This document shows positions 6,356 to 7,344 of a DNA stretch of 7,344 nt, piece by piece. The DNA is from Actinomycetes bacterium (GTDB lineage: Bacteria; Actinomycetota; Acidimicrobiia; Acidimicrobiales; Palsa-688), in NCBI GenBank assembly GCA_021815935.1, contig JAKAZH010000002.1:22529-29872 (forward strand), given 5' to 3'. Every line of letters begins with the position of its first letter. Position 1 is the stretch's first letter. A program made the position numbers and the translations under genes. The notes beneath the pieces were generated by a model. That model was not told the DNA's origin. It searched no databases and saw only the letters and a program-made list of their open reading frames with translations.

Positions 6356-7344
6356 CTTGAGCGCCCGGCGGTAGCGGCAGCCTTCTCTTCTAGCGACCCG
6401 AGAAGCTTGTTCCAGCTGTCGAGGAAGGAGGCGACACCTTGGCGTTCGAGGACTACCGAGACGTCGTCCATGTCTATCCCAGCGCCGGCGAGGGCTCCGA
6501 GGCTCGCGCGGGCCTCGTCGACGCCTTGGTCGATCGTCTTGTCGACGGTGCCGTGATCGAGGAATGCCTCGACGGTCGCGTCGGGCATCGTGTTGACGGT
6601 GCTCGGGCCTATGAGCGTGTCCACGTAGAGCAGGTCAGGGTACGCCGGGTTCTTCGTCGACGTAGACGCCCAAAGCGGCCGCTGCGGGTGCGCTCCGGCG
6701 TCAGCCAACGCCTGCCAGCGGGCGCCGGAGAACTTCTCCTGGAACAGCGCGTAGGCGAGCTTCGCCTGGGCGACGGCAGCCTTGCCGAAAAGGGCCTGGT
6801 CACCGCCGGAGTCGGACAGGCGACGATCCACCTCGGTATCCACCCGGCTCACGAAGAACGACGCGACGCTGTGAACTTGGCGCAAGTCCCCCCCGGCTTT
6901 CGCGAAAGTCTCAAGCCCGCTCAGGTAGGCCTCGATCACCTCCGCGTAACGACCGAGGCTAAAGATCAACGTGACGTTTATATTGCGACCTTCAGCGATC
7001 ATTGCCCGGACCGCCGGCACTCCCTCGAGCGTCGCCGGGATCTTGACCATCAAGTTCGCCTTGTCAACCCGCGAGTGCAAGCTTCGGGCGGCCTCGATCG
7101 TCCCGTCGGTGCTCCCGGCAAGGGATGGGGACACCTCTAGTGACACGAACCCGTCGGTTCCCCCGCTGGAGGAATGCACGCCGGCGAGGATGTCGCACGC
7201 CGCGCTGACATCGTCGATCGCCATCTCCCAGAATGCGGCTTCGACGGTGTCGTCGGCGATCAGACGGGCGAACTGCTCATCGTAGGCGTCAGATCCTGTC
7301 ATCGCCTTCTCGAAGATCGTTGGGTTCGAGGTCACCCCACGAAT
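6352..7344 (-). CDS. tal: Transaldolase, N-terminus cut by window edge
   Basis: Transaldolase of the non-oxidative pentose phosphate pathway moves a dihydroxyacetone unit between sedoheptulose 7-phosphate and glyceraldehyde 3-phosphate in the cytoplasm. The frame is open to the window edge; 330 residues are visible and roughly 35 N-terminal residues seem missing compared with actinobacterial relatives. The visible part opens with [14 protein letters not shown], a conserved near-N-terminal motif, so the GTG codon at 7335 inside that motif is not the start. Further family marks are the VKIPAT segment with the presumed Schiff-base lysine (about visible residue 101), [11 protein letters not shown], the [14 protein letters not shown] segment, and [11 protein letters not shown] towards the C-terminal third. 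The stop TGA overlaps the zwf GTG by four bases (GTGA), which suggests translational coupling. A transketolase gene is usual just upstream in actinobacteria but would lie outside this window. The family call is secure. Confidence 0.95.
   Translation of the reverse strand: MRGVTSNPTIFEKAMTGSDAYDEQFARLIADDTVEAAFWEMAIDDVSAACDILAGVHSSSGGTDGFVSLEVSPSLAGSTDGTIEAARSLHSRVDKANLMVKIPATLEGVPAVRAMIAEGRNINVTLIFSLGRYAEVIEAYLSGLETFAKAGGDLRQVHSVASFFVSRVDTEVDRRLSDSGGDQALFGKAAVAQAKLAYALFQEKFSGARWQALADAGAHPQRPLWASTSTKNPAYPDLLYVDTLIGPSTVNTMPDATVEAFLDHGTVDKTIDQGVDEARASLGALAGAGIDMDDVSVVLERQGVASFLDSWNKLLGSLEEKAAATAGRSR

Noticed and set aside
6439..7140. Plus-strand 233-codon frame opposite tal
   Set aside because: Antisense shadow; the tal frame carries all the expected catalytic motifs.
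7333..7335. GTG at 7335 as the tal start codon
   Set aside because: It encodes the Val of the conserved [10 protein letters not shown] motif and the frame stays open to the window edge, so the true start is upstream.

Overview
The window is a gene-dense, GC-rich stretch (roughly two thirds G+C by eye) in which every supported gene lies on the minus strand, so transcription runs from position 7344 towards position 1. Gene order, frequent GTG/TTG starts and the presence of opcA point to a high-GC actinobacterium. An Acidimicrobiia-like lineage is possible, but nothing here fixes the taxon.

Region 7344-3864 is the classic actinobacterial oxidative pentose phosphate block: transaldolase (tal, N-terminus off the window edge), glucose-6-phosphate dehydrogenase (zwf) and its assembly/activation factor OpcA. 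The tal stop overlaps the zwf GTG by 4 bases, and opcA starts inside the zwf 3' end. After the only sizeable non-coding gap (about 115 bp, 3749-3863) comes 6-phosphogluconolactonase (pgl). Zwf and Pgl convert glucose 6-phosphate to 6-phosphogluconate with formation of NADPH, OpcA supports Zwf, and Tal rebalances sugar phosphates in the non-oxidative branch.

Region 3077-22 is the less usual part. Two further genes follow pgl with 4-base stop/start overlaps. The first is a 349-residue LOG-family (TIGR00730-type) Rossmann protein, whose family members release ribose 5-phosphate from nucleoside monophosphates. The second is a 669-residue FadH/Old-Yellow-Enzyme-type flavoprotein with an FMN TIM barrel, a 4Fe-4S cysteine set and C-terminal dinucleotide-binding domains. 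It resembles the oxidoreductases catalogued with mycofactocin systems. A further gene may start at position 25 with the same type of overlap and run off the window.

The working interpretation (inference) is one long cotranscribed unit. In it, LOG could feed ribose 5-phosphate into the pentose phosphate pathway, and the flavoenzyme could use the reducing power made by Zwf. No RNA gene, mobile element, CRISPR array or clear Rho-independent terminator was recognised. Most of the window is ordinary central metabolism; the interest lies in the two genes appended to it.
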